From the NCBI RefSeq assembly GCF_010537335.1, contig NZ_AP019711.1:620001-684000 (forward strand): a stretch of 64,000 nucleotides of DNA, given 5' to 3'. The position numbers were made by a program, and so were the translations under genes. This document shows, one piece after another, positions 61,943 through 64,000 of the stretch. Source of the stretch: Amedibacterium intestinale. Its GTDB lineage: Bacteria; Bacillota_I; Bacilli_A; Erysipelotrichales; Erysipelotrichaceae. Under the pieces are notes generated by a model. That model was not told the origin of the DNA. It ran no database searches and worked only from the letters and a program-made list of their open reading frames with translations. The stretch's first letter is position 1. Each line of letters begins with the position of its first letter.

Positions 61943-63124
61943 TCATTTTTCATCCTTTTTTGCAGATGCCTGTGCTGCACAAATAAGATGAGCATCTGGC
62001 ATTAATTTATTTAATTCTTCCAAAACTTTATAAATACTGTTTGTATCTTCGCTTTCTTCCTGGAAAATACTCATTTGATCAATGGTTTTATCAGCACTGT
62101 ATAAGGAACCTAAGGAAATTCCTAAATGTCGTATGGGAAGACCATTATAATGCTTGTCAAACAGCAGCATGGCAGTTTCCATTAAAATCGATTCTTCATT
62201 GGTATATTCATGTATCGTTTGACTTCGTACCATATTGGTAAAATCGAAATAACGAATGGATACAGATATCAAAGAACCCTTTATATGATCTTCTTTTGCT
62301 CTTCTGCTTAAAGATTTTGCAAGTCTATAAAAAACAGTTTTGATTTCATCATAATCGCTTACATCACTATCCAGTGTTGTTGATTGAGAAATAGACTGCA
62401 CACTGGAATTATAAGATAAAGCAGAATTTCCATTTCCTCTGGCATTTTGTATGCTTGTATAGGCATGTTTTCCTAAAAGTGTTAAGATCTTAGATTCATT
62501 GTCTGGATTTGCGAAATCTCCAATGGTAGAAATGCCATTAGCTTCCAGAATAGAAACACTTTTTTTACCAATGCCCCATAAGTCTCCAATAGGCAAAGGC
62601 CATAATTTTTTGGCAATTTCCTGTTTTCGTAAAATGGTAATACCCATTGGTTTTCGCATATCGCTGGCCATTTTTGCTAGAAATTTATTTGGTGCTACAC
62701 CAATGCTGCATGGAAGTTTTAAATCTTCATAAATTCCTTTTTGAAGAATCCATGCCAGATCCATAGGACGTTTATATTTCTTGATAACCTCTGTTACATC
62801 CATATAGGCTTCATCTATGCTGGCAGGTTCTACAAAAGGGGTGAATTTTCGTAAATATTGAAAGAAGCGTTTGCTTAATTCTTCATACCAGCTGTAATCC
62901 CCTTGAACAACTACAAGGTCAGGACATTTTTCCAATGCCATCATTAAAGGCATTGCACTGTTTACTCCATATTTCCTTGCCTCATAGCTTGCGGTAGAAA
63001 CAACACTTCTTCTATGTAAGCCAGCCACAACAACTGGCTGCCCTTCCAATGCAGAGTTTTTTAAGATTTCTGCACTTGCAAAAAAGGAGTTTAAATCTAC
63101 ATGAAAAATCACTCGTCCTGCCAT
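61943..63124 (-). CDS. dinB: DNA polymerase IV (Y-family)
   Basis: A 393-residue translesion polymerase. The start IFHVDLNSFFASAE holds the first catalytic Asp, VVSTASYEARKYGV is the fingers region, and ASIDEAYMDVT carries the Asp-Glu pair. The helix-hairpin-helix LWGIGKKSVSILEANGI and the little-finger domain (about residues 240-355) follow. No beta-clamp motif was identified with confidence. GAGGGTGAT precedes ATG 63124. No LexA box was recognised upstream. Confidence 0.95.
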   Translation of the reverse strand: MAGRVIFHVDLNSFFASAEILKNSALEGQPVVVAGLHRRSVVSTASYEARKYGVNSAMPLMMALEKCPDLVVVQGDYSWYEELSKRFFQYLRKFTPFVEPASIDEAYMDVTEVIKKYKRPMDLAWILQKGIYEDLKLPCSIGVAPNKFLAKMASDMRKPMGITILRKQEIAKKLWPLPIGDLWGIGKKSVSILEANGISTIGDFANPDNESKILTLLGKHAYTSIQNARGNGNSALSYNSSVQSISQSTTLDSDVSDYDEIKTVFYRLAKSLSRRAKEDHIKGSLISVSIRYFDFTNMVRSQTIHEYTNEESILMETAMLLFDKHYNGLPIRHLGISLGSLYSADKTIDQMSIFQEESEDTNSIYKVLEELNKLMPDAHLICAAQASAKKDEK

Positions 63125-63171
63125 ATCATCACCCTCGTAAGAGGTATTATACAGTGTTTTGTTTAGAAATT

Positions 63172-63990
63172 CTAGCGATACATCTGCATTCTTACATTTT
63201 TATTTTTTAATCGATGTTCTAAGCGCAGTTTATCAGAAATCATCGCAATAAATTCAGAATTTGTAGGTTTAGCTTTGCTGGCGGATATTGTATATCCAAA
63301 GATATCATCGATAGCATCAATATTTCCTCTGTTCCATGCTACTTCAATTGCATGTCGAATAGCTCTTTCAACACGAGAGGCACTTGTACTATATCTTTTC
63401 GCTATTTCGGGATATAAAACTTTTGTAATCTGTCCTAAAAAATCAACATTCAAATACGTTTCTAATATTGCAGTTCGTAAATACATATACCCCTTAATAT
63501 GAGCTGGAATTCCAATTTCATGTAATAGTTCTGTAATTTCGCTTTCCAGTTCTAATTTCGCAAGTCTTTCTTTTTCATCCTCATTTAAATTCATATCCAT
63601 CAGCATCTGCTTTTTACTTGCTTTCGCATAACCGCAAATATTATCCAGTTTATCAATCATGGTTTCAATCTCAAATGGTTTCATTAAAATATAGTCAATT
63701 TTGTAATCCTGAATTGACGATATAATAATTTCGTTGATAAATGGCGTTGTACATAAAATATGATCAGCCTCTATTCTGTTTTCTTTCATTTCTTTCAATA
63801 CAGAAACACCATCTTTTTTTGGCATAATTAAATCTAGAATTAAAACATCAACATGCTTGCCTGCTAATTCCCTTATGCATTGTTCCCCATTCCCTGCACT
63901 GCCAATTACCTCATATGTATCATTCTTGTAAAACTTTTCCTTCATACAGTGGATCATATCAATATTATCATCCACTATATACACACTCAT
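63172..63990 (-). CDS. spo0A: Sporulation master regulator Spo0A
   Basis: A 272-residue response regulator. The receiver (residues 1-120) has the acidic pair in YIVDDN, the phospho-Asp in [12 protein letters not shown] (about residue 54) and the Lys in LMKPFEIE. The C-terminal Spo0A effector domain (about 150-265) contains [15 protein letters not shown] and the recognition region [18 protein letters not shown]. It is the switch for entry into sporulation. The start at 63990 is near the window edge, so its promoter is not visible. Confidence 0.96.
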   Translation of the reverse strand: MSVYIVDDNIDMIHCMKEKFYKNDTYEVIGSAGNGEQCIRELAGKHVDVLILDLIMPKKDGVSVLKEMKENRIEADHILCTTPFINEIIISSIQDYKIDYILMKPFEIETMIDKLDNICGYAKASKKQMLMDMNLNEDEKERLAKLELESEITELLHEIGIPAHIKGYMYLRTAILETYLNVDFLGQITKVLYPEIAKRYSTSASRVERAIRHAIEVAWNRGNIDAIDDIFGYTISASKAKPTNSEFIAMISDKLRLEHRLKNKNVRMQMYR

Positions 63991-64000
63991 CTTTTCCTTC

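Noticed and set aside
63125-63171. LexA/SOS box upstream of dinB
   Set aside because: No CGAAC-N4-GTTCG-like palindrome is visible in the short spacer before dinB.
1-64000. CRISPR array, prophage, toxin-antitoxin or defence island
   Set aside because: No regularly spaced direct repeats, phage structural genes or recognisable defence genes were seen on either strand; XerD is the chromosomal dimer-resolution enzyme by context and not a phage integrase.

Overview
The window is an AT-rich, low-GC Gram-positive chromosome segment. Gene content and order closely follow the rsmE-mtaB-rpsU ... sigA ... comG ... spoIVA-hup neighbourhood known from Bacillus subtilis. Three things point to a spore-forming member of the Erysipelotrichia: Spo0A, SpoIIM, SpoIVA and YqfC/YqfD are present, glycyl-tRNA synthetase is the single-chain type, and MurE is paired with MurT/GatD. 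The class is an inference from style and synteny, not from a search. There is no rRNA and no CRISPR array. One tRNA (Glu, CTC) and one complete insertion sequence are present.

Layout. 1-7060: the end of an RsuA/RluB-type pseudouridine synthase, an ABC-2 exporter pair, rsmE, an unrecognised protein, mtaB, murE and rpsU. 7115-10620: an accessory insertion with a divergent DeoR regulator and hxlA-hxlB-cupin genes (ribulose monophosphate chemistry), followed by about 700 bases with no convincing gene. 10619-12714: yqfC-yqfD-phoH. 12696-17179: a PhoB/PhoR-like two-component system, an HD phosphohydrolase, tRNA-Glu and a Na/phosphate cotransporter with a PhoU tail, placed between phoH and ybeY. 17383-24760: ybeY-dgkA-cdd-era-recO, then glyS behind a possible attenuator, dnaG and rpoD. 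24760-29920: trmK, ispH, a CshB-like helicase, nfo and ispG. 30282-33273: a class B PBP, rpmG and an MBL hydrolase. 33412-37209: the comG competence pseudopilus operon followed by a small membrane ORF. 37316-44480: efp, an acidic membrane-anchored protein, cmk, der, prfC, spoIVA and hup. 44580-46991: a YugP-like metallopeptidase whose terminator loop holds an IS3/IS150-type element, and a 40-residue membrane ORF. 47140-50149: degV and gatD-murT. 50391-55244: purC-purB, a PadR/DUF2812-like pair and purA. 55433-63990: mrp, deoB, xerD, a UvrD-like helicase with altered motifs, a TrmN6-like methylase, spoIIM, dinB and spo0A.

How the genes work together. Most of the window is housekeeping: translation (rpsU, rpmG, efp, prfC, glyS, RNA modification and rRNA maturation), replication and transcription (dnaG, rpoD), wall synthesis (murE, PBP, murT/gatD, undecaprenol-type kinase), isoprenoids (ispG, ispH) and purines (purC, purB, purA). 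Two developmental programmes are visible: DNA uptake (comG) and sporulation (spo0A, spoIIM, spoIVA, yqfCD). The spoIVA gene has a good sigma-E-type promoter. Accessory modules sit as islands between conserved blocks. I see no large undescribed system. The most unusual items are the IS seated exactly in a terminator loop, an Arg-32 elongation factor P, the degenerate-motif helicase, the hxl island, a hairpin-U-tract in the glyS leader, and several small or unrecognised membrane proteins.
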